From Aedoeadaptatus coxii (GTDB lineage Bacteria > Bacillota > Clostridia > Tissierellales > Peptoniphilaceae), in the NCBI RefSeq assembly GCF_903819215.1, contig NZ_CAIJCT010000007.1: DNA of 64,000 nt. One strand, 5' to 3'. The notes under the pieces were generated by a model, which was not told the DNA's origin, searched no databases, and saw only the letters and a program-made list of their open reading frames with translations. Positions 35,132 through 42,979 of this stretch are shown one piece after another (position 1 is the stretch's first letter; every line of letters begins with the position of its first letter). The translations under genes were made by a program, and so were the position numbers.

Positions 35132-36049
35132 ATGATGAAATTTAGAAAAAATCAGAATAAAGAAAAACAGATACCAAAGGAAAAGAAACCTCGTGTCTAC
35201 TATAAGGTCAATCCTCATAAAAAGGTTGTGATTGCCTTGTGGGTACTTTTAGGGCTTAGTTTCAGCTTTGCGATATTCAAGCACTTTACAGCTATAGATA
35301 CTCATACTATTCACGAAACAACTATCATAGAAAAGGAATACGTTGATACTCATCATGTAGAAAATTTTGTAGAGAACTTTGCGAAAGTCTACTATTCATG
35401 GGAGCAATCCGATAAGTCCATTGATAATCGAATGGAAAGTCTAAAAGGCTATCTGACAGATGAACTTCAAGCTCTCAATGTTGATACAGTACGCAAAGAT
35501 ATTCCTGTATCGTCTTCTGTAAGAGGATTTCAGATATGGACGGTAGAGCCAACTGGCGACAATGAGTTTAATGTAACCTACAGTGTAGACCAGCTCATTA
35601 CAGAGGGAGAAAATACAAAGACCGTCCACTCTGCTTATATAGTGAGTGTCTATGTAGATGGTTCTGGAAATATGGTACTGGTTAAGAATCCGACCATTAC
35701 CAACATACCTAAGAAATCAAGTTATAAACCAAAAGCCATTGAAAGTGAGGGGACGGTTGATTCCATTACAACCAATGAAATCAATGAGTTTTTAACGACG
35801 TTCTTCAAGCTCTATCCTACAGCGACAGCCAGTGAACTTTCCTACTATGTGAATGACGGGATATTAAAACCAATCGGAAAAGAGTACATCTTTCAAGAAC
35901 TGGTAAATCCTATTCACAATCGTAAGGATAATCAAGTCACGGTATCGCTGACAGTGGAGTATATCGACCAGCAGACCAAAGCAACGCAGGTATCTCAATT
36001 TGATTTGGTACTTGAAAAGAACGGGAGTAATTGGAAGATTATAGAATAA
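35132..36049 (+). CDS. Tn916 Orf13, TcpC/ConB-like (VirB8-type) conjugation protein
   Basis: The 305-residue protein has a basic N-terminus, one membrane helix (IALWVLLGLSFSFAIFKHF, about residues 35-53) and two extracellular NTF2-like repeats. This is the TcpC fold that is the Gram-positive VirB8 equivalent. I chose the ATG at 35132 (second ATG at 35135), after AGGAAGATTTA; the frame is open from 35114. It is the last gene of the transfer block before tet(M). Confidence 0.9.
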   Translation: MMKFRKNQNKEKQIPKEKKPRVYYKVNPHKKVVIALWVLLGLSFSFAIFKHFTAIDTHTIHETTIIEKEYVDTHHVENFVENFAKVYYSWEQSDKSIDNRMESLKGYLTDELQALNVDTVRKDIPVSSSVRGFQIWTVEPTGDNEFNVTYSVDQLITEGENTKTVHSAYIVSVYVDGSGNMVLVKNPTITNIPKKSSYKPKAIESEGTVDSITTNEINEFLTTFFKLYPTATASELSYYVNDGILKPIGKEYIFQELVNPIHNRKDNQVTVSLTVEYIDQQTKATQVSQFDLVLEKNGSNWKIIE

Positions 36050-36118
36050 CAAATATTGGTACATTATTACAGCTATTTTGTAATCACGTACTCTCTTTGA
36101 TAAAAAATTGGAGATTCC

Positions 36119-36147
36119 TTTACAAATATGCTCTTACGTGCTATTAT
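36119..36147 (+). promoter_or_regulatory. tet(M) promoter
   Basis: TTTACA (36119-36124) and TATTAT (36142-36147) are 17 bases apart. The transcript then meets a 7-codon ORF with AAAGGAG (MRQGILK, 36179-36202) and a long-range inverted repeat: GGTATTCTTAAA at 36188-36199 with TTTAAGAATACC at 36274-36285. Both are part of the known attenuated leader. Confidence 0.8.
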
Positions 36148-36323
36148 TTAAGTATCTATTTAAAAGGAGTTAATAAATATGCGGCAAGGTATTCTTAAAT
36201 AAACTGTCAATTTGATAGTGGGAACAAATAATTGGATGTCCTTTTTTAGGAGGGCTTAGTTTTTTGTACCCAGTTTAAGAATACCTTTATCATGTGATTC
36301 TAAAGTATCCAGAGAATATCTGT

Positions 36324-36410
36324 ATGCTTTGTATACCTATGGTTATGCATAAAAATCCCAGTGATAAAAGTATTTATCACTGGGATTTTTATGCCCTTTT
36401 GGGTTTTTGA
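36324..36410 (+). CDS. Tn916 Orf12, tet(M) leader peptide
   Basis: The 28-residue ORF (start MLCIPMVMHKNPSDKS) ends at TGA 36410, 15 bases before tet(M). It overlaps the attenuator hairpin at 36351-36390. In the established model, ribosome slowing on this ORF under tetracycline changes the fold and lets RNA polymerase read into tet(M). Confidence 0.85.
   Translation: MLCIPMVMHKNPSDKSIYHWDFYALLGF
36351..36390 (+). terminator. tet(M) attenuator hairpin
   Basis: AAAAATCCCAGTGATAAA pairs perfectly with TTTATCACTGGGATTTTT-type sequence around AGTAT, ending in five T inside the orf12 leader ORF. Confidence 0.9.
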
Positions 36411-36425
36411 ATGGAGGAAAATCAC

Positions 36426-38345
36426 ATGAAAATTATTAATATTGGAGTTTTAGCTCATGTTGATGCAGGAAAAACTACCTTAACAGAAAGCTTATTATAT
36501 AACAGTGGAGCGATTACAGAATTAGGAAGCGTGGACAAAGGTACAACGAGGACGGATAATACGCTTTTAGAACGTCAGAGAGGAATTACAATTCAGACAG
36601 GAATAACCTCTTTTCAGTGGGAAAATACGAAGGTGAACATCATAGACACGCCAGGACATATGGATTTCTTAGCAGAAGTATATCGTTCATTATCAGTTTT
36701 AGATGGGGCAATTCTACTGATTTCTGCAAAAGATGGCGTACAAGCACAAACTCGTATATTATTTCATGCACTTAGGAAAATGGGGATTCCCACAATCTTT
36801 TTTATCAATAAGATTGACCAAAATGGAATTGATTTATCAACGGTTTATCAGGATATTAAAGAGAAACTTTCTGCCGAAATTGTAATCAAACAGAAGGTAG
36901 AACTGTATCCTAATATGTGTGTGACGAACTTTACCGAATCTGAACAATGGGATACGGTAATAGAGGGAAACGATGACCTTTTAGAGAAATATATGTCCGG
37001 TAAATCATTAGAAGCATTGGAACTCGAACAAGAGGAAAGCATAAGATTTCAGAATTGTTCTCTGTTCCCTCTTTATCATGGAAGTGCAAAAAGTAATATA
37101 GGGATTGATAACCTTATAGAAGTTATTACTAATAAATTTTATTCATCAACACATCGAGGTCCGTCTGAACTTTGCGGAAATGTTTTCAAAATTGAATATA
37201 CAAAAAAAAGACAACGTCTTGCATATATACGCCTTTATAGTGGAGTACTACATTTACGAGATTCGGTTAGAGTATCAGAAAAAGAAAAAATAAAAGTTAC
37301 AGAAATGTATACTTCAATAAATGGTGAATTATGTAAGATTGATAGAGCTTATTCTGGAGAAATTGTTATTTTGCAAAATGAGTTTTTGAAGTTAAATAGT
37401 GTTCTTGGAGATACAAAACTATTGCCACAGAGAAAAAAGATTGAAAATCCGCACCCTCTACTACAAACAACTGTTGAACCGAGTAAACCTGAACAGAGAG
37501 AAATGTTGCTTGATGCCCTTTTGGAAATCTCAGATAGTGATCCGCTTCTACGATATTACGTGGATTCTACGACACATGAAATTATACTTTCTTTCTTAGG
37601 GAAAGTACAAATGGAAGTGATTAGTGCACTGTTGCAAGAAAAGTATCATGTGGAGATAGAACTAAAAGAGCCTACAGTCATTTATATGGAGAGACCGTTA
37701 AAAAATGCAGAATATACCATTCACATCGAAGTGCCGCCAAATCCTTTCTGGGCTTCCATTGGTTTATCTGTATCACCGCTTCCGTTGGGAAGTGGAATGC
37801 AGTATGAGAGCTCGGTTTCTCTTGGATACTTAAATCAATCATTTCAAAATGCAGTTATGGAAGGGATACGCTATGGTTGCGAACAAGGATTATATGGTTG
37901 GAATGTGACGGACTGTAAAATCTGTTTTAAGTATGGCTTATACTATAGCCCTGTTAGTACCCCAGCAGATTTTCGGATGCTTGCTCCTATTGTATTGGAA
38001 CAAGTCTTAAAAAAAGCTGGAACAGAATTGTTAGAGCCATATCTTAGTTTTAAAATTTATGCGCCACAGGAATATCTTTCACGAGCATACAACGATGCTC
38101 CTAAATATTGTGCGAACATCGTAGACACTCAATTGAAAAATAATGAGGTCATTCTTAGTGGAGAAATCCCTGCTCGGTGTATTCAAGAATATCGTAGTGA
38201 TTTAACTTTCTTTACAAATGGACGTAGTGTTTGTTTAACAGAGTTAAAAGGGTACCATGTTACTACCGGTGAACCTGTTTGCCAGCCCCGTCGTCCAAAT
38301 AGTCGGATAGATAAAGTACGATATATGTTCAATAAAATAACTTAG
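36426..38345 (+). CDS. tet(M): Tetracycline resistance ribosomal protection protein Tet(M)
   Basis: The full-length 639-residue translational GTPase of the EF-G fold removes tetracycline from the ribosome. The G1 motif is GVLAHVDAGKTTLTES, G2 lies in ERQRGITIQTG, G3 is DTPGHMDFLAE, and G4 is FINKIDQNG. The C-terminal domain IV/V region that reaches the decoding centre is complete, ending RIDKVRYMFNKIT. The ATG at 36426 (MKIINIGVLAHVDAG) follows TGGAGGAA. The sequence has a lower GC than the host, as usual for this gene. Resistance is to tetracycline, doxycycline and minocycline. Confidence 0.98.
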   Translation: MKIINIGVLAHVDAGKTTLTESLLYNSGAITELGSVDKGTTRTDNTLLERQRGITIQTGITSFQWENTKVNIIDTPGHMDFLAEVYRSLSVLDGAILLISAKDGVQAQTRILFHALRKMGIPTIFFINKIDQNGIDLSTVYQDIKEKLSAEIVIKQKVELYPNMCVTNFTESEQWDTVIEGNDDLLEKYMSGKSLEALELEQEESIRFQNCSLFPLYHGSAKSNIGIDNLIEVITNKFYSSTHRGPSELCGNVFKIEYTKKRQRLAYIRLYSGVLHLRDSVRVSEKEKIKVTEMYTSINGELCKIDRAYSGEIVILQNEFLKLNSVLGDTKLLPQRKKIENPHPLLQTTVEPSKPEQREMLLDALLEISDSDPLLRYYVDSTTHEIILSFLGKVQMEVISALLQEKYHVEIELKEPTVIYMERPLKNAEYTIHIEVPPNPFWASIGLSVSPLPLGSGMQYESSVSLGYLNQSFQNAVMEGIRYGCEQGLYGWNVTDCKICFKYGLYYSPVSTPADFRMLAPIVLEQVLKKAGTELLEPYLSFKIYAPQEYLSRAYNDAPKYCANIVDTQLKNNEVILSGEIPARCIQEYRSDLTFFTNGRSVCLTELKGYHVTTGEPVCQPRRPNSRIDKVRYMFNKIT

Positions 38346-38442
38346 TGTATTTTATGTTGTTATATAAATATGGTTTCTTGTTAAATAAGATGAAATATTT
38401 TTTAATAAAGATTTGAATTAAAGTGTAAAGGAGGAGATAGTT

Positions 38443-38631
38443 ATTATAAACTACAAGTGGATATTGTGTCCTGTATGTGGAAATAAAACACGATTAAAGA
38501 TAAGGGAAGATACTGAATTAAAAAAATTCCCCCTCTATTGTCCGAAATGCAGACAAGAAAATTTAATTGAAATAAAGCAGTTCAAAGTAACTGTGATTAC
38601 AGAGCCAGACGCAAAGACGCAGAGCCGATAA
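38443..38631 (+). CDS. Tn916 Orf6, cysteine-rich KTR-domain protein
   Basis: The frame reads on from a correctly spaced AAAGGAGGAG site and contains two CPxC knuckles (ILCPVCGNKTR and LYCPKCRQEN), a zinc-ribbon-like KTR protein of about 62 residues. There is no ATG, GTG or TTG start after the in-frame stop. The codon at the right distance (38443) is ATT, so the start is either a rare ATT codon or a downstream TTG. The function is unknown; it sits directly behind tet(M) in Tn916 elements. Confidence 0.65.
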   Translation: MINYKWILCPVCGNKTRLKIREDTELKKFPLYCPKCRQENLIEIKQFKVTVITEPDAKTQSR

Positions 38632-38663
38632 AATGAGATTAATACAATCTCATTTTATCGGCT
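38623..38663. terminator. Bidirectional terminator between orf6 and orf9
   Basis: AGCCGATAAAATGAGATT pairs perfectly with AATCTCATTTTATCGGCT around five bases. It separates the convergent tet(M)-orf6 and orf9 transcripts. Confidence 0.85.
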
Positions 38664-38690
38664 CTTTCCGTTATGTATGGATTCTTTTAA

Positions 38691-39044
38691 TTAGTCTTCG
38701 ATGTTTCTTGCTTCGTTGATACCGCTGGCTAAAGATTCCATTAAGGATAGTTCTTTGTCTGTAAAGCTATCCATGTATTTCTCTATCTGTAATCGTCGGG
38801 TGCTTTTTACCAAGTTATTAGCAGGTAAGAAAAATTCATCAACGGAAACATGAAGTAACGATACAAGGTCATAAAGAACTTGTATGCTGGGGTGTTGCCC
38901 TTTATTTTCAATATTAGTTAAGTACCGTGGGTCAATTTCAATCAATGCTCCCACTTGTTCACGAGTTAAACCTCGTTTCAATCGAGCTTCTTTAATGGCT
39001 AAACCAAAGGCTCTAAAATCATATTTATCTTCTTTTTTACGCAT
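38691..39044 (-). CDS. Tn916 Orf9, XRE-family repressor
   Basis: The 117-residue product has an N-terminal helix-turn-helix (about residues 12-66), including LTREQVGALIEIDPRYLTNI. A C-terminal helical region may serve for dimerisation. It is on the opposite strand to its neighbours, as in Tn916, where it is proposed to repress orf7-orf8 and so transfer and excision. Ribosome site GAGGTGG precedes ATG 39044. Confidence 0.9.
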   Translation of the reverse strand: MRKKEDKYDFRAFGLAIKEARLKRGLTREQVGALIEIDPRYLTNIENKGQHPSIQVLYDLVSLLHVSVDEFFLPANNLVKSTRRLQIEKYMDSFTDKELSLMESLASGINEARNIED

Positions 39045-39548
39045 AGTAGACCACCTCTATACATTTTATTGTTCCTACTGAATTAAAAACAGGTATAGAA
39101 AAACGTGTTATATGGTTTATAGGTTTATATTTAATAAAAAGCACTACTAAACGCCAATAAAAAAAACCGTTATATGGTAGTGCTATTTACGCTGTTAAAA
39201 TATTGTATATTACTTCCAAATGGCGGTTTGTTGGAGGTCAACGTCGCCATGAAGTACATCATATACAATAAATTTCCTTACATTGGGTTCTTGTCAAAAA
39301 AAGTCGTCTATCTGCAATAGATAAGTACGTCCACCAATGTGGTTTTATAAATCATATAGATAGAATAACAGAAGCATGTAAACAGAGAAATAAATCTGTT
39401 TATATGCTTTTTTGGCTATTCAGAACTTTTTTACAAAGTTTATTTATCAGTAATGCAACAAATCCCCCTTTCACATTGGGACTAAGAGTGAAAGGAGATA
39501 AACGAGCAAGGCTCACTTCCTTTCCTAGACAGAAAGGGGGTGAGAAAC
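39045..39548. promoter_or_regulatory. orf9-orf7 regulatory region with a long inverted repeat and a 23-codon ORF
   Basis: The 500-base control region holds two GTTATATGGT repeats (about 39106 and 39167) and an AGCACTAC/GTAGTGCT hairpin (39140-39184). A long interrupted inverted repeat spans 39201-39270: TATTGTATAT/ATATACAATA, TACTTC/GAAGTA and ATGGCG/CGCCAT all pair in order. A 23-codon ORF (MKYIIYNKFPYIGF..., 39249-39320) has GGAGG in the loop and its ATG in the stem. The orf7 promoter should lie here. Confidence 0.5.
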
Positions 39549-40040
39549 ATGAAACCATCTTCTTTTCAGACCACAATAGAAAATCAGTTTGACTATATCT
39601 GTAAACGTGCTATGGAAGACGAGCGAAAGAATTATATGCTTTATCTTTCAAGGATTGCAAAGCGTGAGGTGTCCTTTTCGGATGTTGGCGATTATCTTGT
39701 TAGCCAGTTTGCGACAACAGATAACTATTCAACTGACTTTCAGATTTTTACACTCAATGGGTTATCAGTAGGCGTTGAAAATGATTTGTTGAGTGAAGCA
39801 TTACGTGAGTTGCCAGACAAGAAACGTGAAATTCTACTGCTGTTTTACTTTATGGACATGAGCGATTCAGAAATTGCAGACCTGTTGAAATTGAACCGTT
39901 CTACTGTCTATCGGCATAGAACCAGTGGACTAGCCTTAATTAAAAGTTTATGGAGGAATTTGAAGAATGAAAACACAATATCCTATGATTCCCTTTCCTC
40001 TCATTGTAAAGGCAACAGATGGCGATACCGAAGCGATTAA
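39549..40040 (+). CDS. Tn916 Orf7, sigma-70-like regulator, apparently frameshifted at its end
   Basis: The N-terminal about 130 residues look intact, with a helix-turn-helix region near LLKLNRSTVYRHRTSGLALI that resembles sigma region 4. Orf7 with Orf8 activates transcription towards the transfer genes. After LALIK the frame continues as SLWRNLKNENTISY to a stop at 40040, running over orf8 in another frame. One extra A in the run at 39942-39945 would give KKFMEEFEE and a stop overlapping the orf8 ATG, the usual coupling. So the last residues are likely replaced by a foreign tail. ATG 39549 follows AAAGGGGGTGAG. Confidence 0.85.
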   Translation: MKPSSFQTTIENQFDYICKRAMEDERKNYMLYLSRIAKREVSFSDVGDYLVSQFATTDNYSTDFQIFTLNGLSVGVENDLLSEALRELPDKKREILLLFYFMDMSDSEIADLLKLNRSTVYRHRTSGLALIKSLWRNLKNENTISYDSLSSHCKGNRWRYRSD

Positions 40041-40197
40041 CCAGATTCTACATCATTACAGAGGGTACATAACGAAGCGTTCCCTACGACTTATGAAAGA
40101 TGAATATGGCAATCAAAGTATGGTCGTTGATGAAGTCTTACGTGGAAGAATGGAAACCAGACTGATTACAAAGATTTTGTCATTTGAAATTAAGTAA
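39967..40197 (+). CDS. Tn916 Orf8, regulatory protein
   Basis: The 76-residue protein (start MKTQYPMIPFPLIVKATDGD) contains LHHYRGYITKRSL, like region 2 of sigma factors. It works with Orf7. Its ATG lies in the GAATGAAAA string where the original orf7 stop would fall. Confidence 0.88.
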   Translation: MKTQYPMIPFPLIVKATDGDTEAINQILHHYRGYITKRSLRLMKDEYGNQSMVVDEVLRGRMETRLITKILSFEIK

Positions 40198-40657
40198 TAT
40201 CCTCTCTCCTTTCGTGGAAGCGTGCTAAACCATTCCACGCTTCCCGAACAGGGAGGTTTGTTATTCCACCAAAGCATATTGAGCTTTCAATGTGTTTTGA
40301 TAGGCTAACGAGCCATTGTTCTTTGAAAACTGAATAAAAGTAATCGAATACGTTTCGATAAGAAAAGAGCCAACGGAACTAACCGCCATGACCTATCTTA
40401 TAAAGATAGCGAGCGATTCATGTTAGTGATCCGAGAAGCAATCTTTAGCAGGATTGCCTGCAACGACATTCTTATCGTGATAATGATACTCCCATACAGT
40501 CAATAGTCCGAGCGTGATAAAACCGTCGCAGGCAATGAGTATGGCTACATGAGAACCATGCAGGGGTGGAACTCCCGTGAGCTTTGCTAAAGCTGTTCGA
40601 TTGCTGGTAAAACAACTTTTATGAAATCCAAATAAGTGATTTGGAAAGGAGGATTTT
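40198..40657 (+). other. Non-coding, structured region between orf8 and xis
   Basis: I found no credible gene in these 460 bases. ATTGCCTGC (40453-40461) can pair with GCAGGCAAT (40528-40536), while CCATAC (40492-40497) can pair with GTATGG (40539-40544). The two helices interleave, as in a pseudoknot. A TCCAAAT/ATTTGGA hairpin (40627-40645) ends at the xis ribosome site AAAGGAGG. The segment probably contains the xis promoter. Confidence 0.5.
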
Positions 40658-40861
40658 ATGAAGCAGACTGACATTCCTATTTGGGAACGTTATACCCTAA
40701 CCATTGAAGAAGCGTCAAAATATTTTCGTATTGGCGAAAACAAGCTACGACGCTTGGCAGAGGAAAATAAAAATGCAAATTGGCTGATTATGAATGGCAA
40801 TCGTATTCAGATTAAACGAAAACAATTTGAAAAAATTATAGATACATTGGACGCAATCTAG
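40658..40861 (+). CDS. xis: Tn916 excisionase
   Basis: The 67-residue basic protein begins [20 protein letters not shown] and has the MerR-like winged-helix pattern of Xis ([16 protein letters not shown]). It directs the integrase towards excision by binding the transposon ends. Ribosome site AAAGGAGG precedes ATG 40658; int follows after 81 bases. Confidence 0.95.
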
Positions 40862-40942
40862 CGTCGCCAAAGGGTCTTGTATATGATAAAATAGTATTAA
40901 GTCGTATCAAGGCTCTTTCCATAAAGGAAAGGAGCAAATGCC

Positions 40943-42160
40943 ATGTCAGAAAAAAGACGTGACAATAAAGGTCGAATCTTAAAGACTGGAGAGAGCCAAC
41001 GAAAAGACGGAAGATACTTATACAAATATATAGATTCATTTGGAGAACCGCAATTTGTTTACTCGTGGAAACTTGTGGCTACAGACCGAGTACCAGCAGG
41101 AAAGCGTGATTGTATCTCACTTAGAGAGAAAATCGCAGAGTTACAGAAAGACATTCATGATGGTATTGATGTTGTAGGAAAGAAAATGACACTCTGCCAG
41201 CTTTACGCAAAACAGAACGCTCAAAGACCAAAGGTTAGAAAAAACACTGAAACTGGACGCAAATATCTTATGGATATTTTGAAGAAAGACAAGTTAGGTG
41301 TAAGAAGTATTGACAGTATTAAGCCATCAGACGCTAAAGAATGGGCTATTAGAATGAGTGAAAATGGTTATGCTTATCAAACCATCAATAACTACAAACG
41401 TTCTTTAAAGGCTTCATTCTATATTGCTATACAAGATGATTGTGTTCGGAAGAATCCATTTGACTTTCAACTGAAAGCAGTTCTTGATGATGATACTGTC
41501 CCTAAGACCGTACTAACAGAAGAACAGGAAGAAAAACTGTTAGCCTTTGCAAAAGCTGATAAAACCTACAGCAAAAATTATGATGAAATTCTGATACTCT
41601 TAAAAACAGGTCTTCGTATTTCAGAGTTTGGTGGTTTGACACTTCCAGATTTAGATTTTGAGAATCGTCTTGTCAATATAGACCATCAGCTATTGAGAGA
41701 TACTGAAATTGGGTACTACATTGAAACACCAAAGACCAAAAGTGGCGAACGTCAAGTTCCTATGGTTGAAGAAGCCTATCAAGCATTTAAGCGAGTGTTA
41801 GCGAATCGAAAGAATGATAAGCGTGTTGAGATTGATGGATATAGTGATTTCCTCTTTCTTAATAGAAAGAACTATCCAAAAGTGGCAAGTGATTACAACG
41901 GCATGATGAAAGGTCTTGTTAAGAAATACAATAAGTATAACGAGGATAAATTGCCACACATCACTCCACATAGTTTGCGACATACATTCTGTACCAACTA
42001 TGCAAATGCAGGAATGAATCCAAAGGCATTACAGTACATTATGGGACATGCTAATATAGCCATGACGCTGAACTATTACGCACATGCAACATTCGATTCT
42101 GCAATGGCAGAAATGAAACGCTTGAATAAAGAGAAGCAACAGGAGCGTCTTGTTGCTTAG
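40943..42160 (+). CDS. int: Tn916 tyrosine-recombinase integrase
   Basis: The 405-residue tyrosine recombinase has an N-terminal arm-binding domain (residues 1-75) and a core-binding domain (about 80-165). The catalytic domain carries the first Arg in LLKTGLRISEFGG (near 225), HSLRHTFCTNYANAG (His and Arg), GHANIAMTLNYYAHA (His and Tyr nucleophile). It catalyses staggered cuts at the ends and into AT-rich targets. The catalytic set is complete. The right end begins directly after its stop. Confidence 0.97.
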   Translation: MSEKRRDNKGRILKTGESQRKDGRYLYKYIDSFGEPQFVYSWKLVATDRVPAGKRDCISLREKIAELQKDIHDGIDVVGKKMTLCQLYAKQNAQRPKVRKNTETGRKYLMDILKKDKLGVRSIDSIKPSDAKEWAIRMSENGYAYQTINNYKRSLKASFYIAIQDDCVRKNPFDFQLKAVLDDDTVPKTVLTEEQEEKLLAFAKADKTYSKNYDEILILLKTGLRISEFGGLTLPDLDFENRLVNIDHQLLRDTEIGYYIETPKTKSGERQVPMVEEAYQAFKRVLANRKNDKRVEIDGYSDFLFLNRKNYPKVASDYNGMMKGLVKKYNKYNEDKLPHITPHSLRHTFCTNYANAGMNPKALQYIMGHANIAMTLNYYAHATFDSAMAEMKRLNKEKQQERLVA

Positions 42161-42329
42161 TAGTACAAATGAATTTACTACTTATTTACCACTTCTGACA
42201 GCTAAGACATGAGGAAATATGCAAAGAAACGTGAAGTATCTTCCTACAGTAAAAATACTCGAAAGCACATAGAATAAGGCTTTACGAGCATTTAAGAAAA
42301 TATAAAAAGATAATTAGAAATTTATACTT
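42161..42329. repeat. Right end of the transposon
   Basis: Contains the AATTTACTACTTATTTACCA direct repeat (about 42172-42191) matching the left end, and the terminal inverted repeat TTTATACTT (42321-42329). No gene is present. Confidence 0.7.
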
Positions 42330-42340
42330 TGTTTCTAAAT

Positions 42341-42567
42341 AAAAAAACCGCACCACCATCATCCCAAGGGACGATGATGACGCGGTACCACCCTAATTAT
42401 CGGGCAAGCCCGATCACTCTTTCGTCTGTAACGTGACGTGGACGTCGCATTTTACTAAATTCGAATGCGAAGCGAGAAAGTGATTCGAAATTAATAGTAC
42501 CCAATCCTTCACACCAAACCGGATCTCTCTGAGGGCTTTTCTTAATTCCCGTCTTTCTCTTTGCGAT
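42341..42567 (-). promoter_or_regulatory. Isoleucine T-box leader, cut off from the ilvBNCD operon by the transposon
   Basis: On the minus strand the T-box core AGGGTGGTACCGCG lies at 42381-42394. The terminator CATCATC/GATGATG stem and a seven-T run (42341-42347) follow. Stem I closes with GAGAAAG (42553-42559) pairing with CTTTCTC (42474-42480). The codon next to it on the 3' side is ATC (42482-42484), Ile. The first gene in its path would have been the ilv leader ORF and ilvB, which now begin 18 kb away at 24353. On removing the transposon, GGAGG of that ORF lies about 20 bases after the T-run. Confidence 0.93.
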
Positions 42568-42579
42568 GTATTGTCCAGA

Positions 42580-42608
42580 ATTATATTAAAATAATTCCCG
42601 GATGTAAA
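42580..42608 (-). promoter_or_regulatory. Original promoter of the ilv operon
   Basis: TTTACA (42603-42608) and TATAAT (42580-42585) on the minus strand with a 17-base spacer, just upstream of the T-box leader. It now fires into the right end of Tn916. Confidence 0.85.
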
Positions 42609-42951
42609 GGGGAAATTTTCAATTTATTTATTTTACCCTCTAAACATTTTAATATTTCAATGCTGAAATTCGCTGGTTTCAATGATTATAGCATGGCGAA
42701 AAAAGTAATATTTTTCTCTAAAAATCGTGCCGTCATACTATATTTTATTCTGTCGTACTACTTATTACGGGATATAACACTATATTTTTCTTTTATTTTC
42801 ATGAAAATAAATAATTCTTACGCATCGCATTTTCGTCATTCTTTTTCGTAAGTGGTGTTCTTTTATAAATTCACTGAACTTTTTCGTTTAATTGTTCAAT
42901 TAAATAATGGCGAATTTTATTTTTTCACACGCTTCTCCACTTTTCGCGTAA
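42609..42951. other. AT-rich intergenic region
   Basis: About 340 bases of AT-rich sequence between the ilv promoter and the next gene. Frames across it have no ribosome site and resemble no family. I see no RNA gene or repeat. Confidence 0.45.
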
Positions 42952-42979
42952 TAAAAAACCGCAGGCTTTTCACCTACGG
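42952..42979 (-). terminator. Terminator overlapping the 3' end of the gene at 42970
   Basis: On the minus strand CCGTAGG pairs with CCTGCGG around TGAAAAG, followed by six T. The stop codon TGA lies in the loop. Confidence 0.8.

Larger units (their letters stand above)
24371..42329 (+). mobile_element. Tn916-like: Tn916-family conjugative transposon carrying tet(M)
   Basis: About 17.96 kb of lower-GC DNA has the canonical order orf24-like, orf23, 22, 21, oriT, 20, 19, ardA, 17-13, tet(M) with its attenuator, orf6, orf9 (reverse), orf7, orf8, xis, int. The ends share an imperfect inverted repeat: AAGTATAAA at 24371 and its complement TTTATACTT at 42321-42329. Short direct repeats of the ATTTACTACT type lie inside each end. 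The length fits Tn916 (about 18 kb). Both junctions fall within AT-rich host DNA. The exact coupling sequence is uncertain by about six bases. Confidence 0.97.

Noticed and set aside
42561..42851. 96-codon frame on the plus strand next to the ilv promoter
   Set aside because: No ribosome site, AT-driven composition, and overlap with the T-box leader and promoter.
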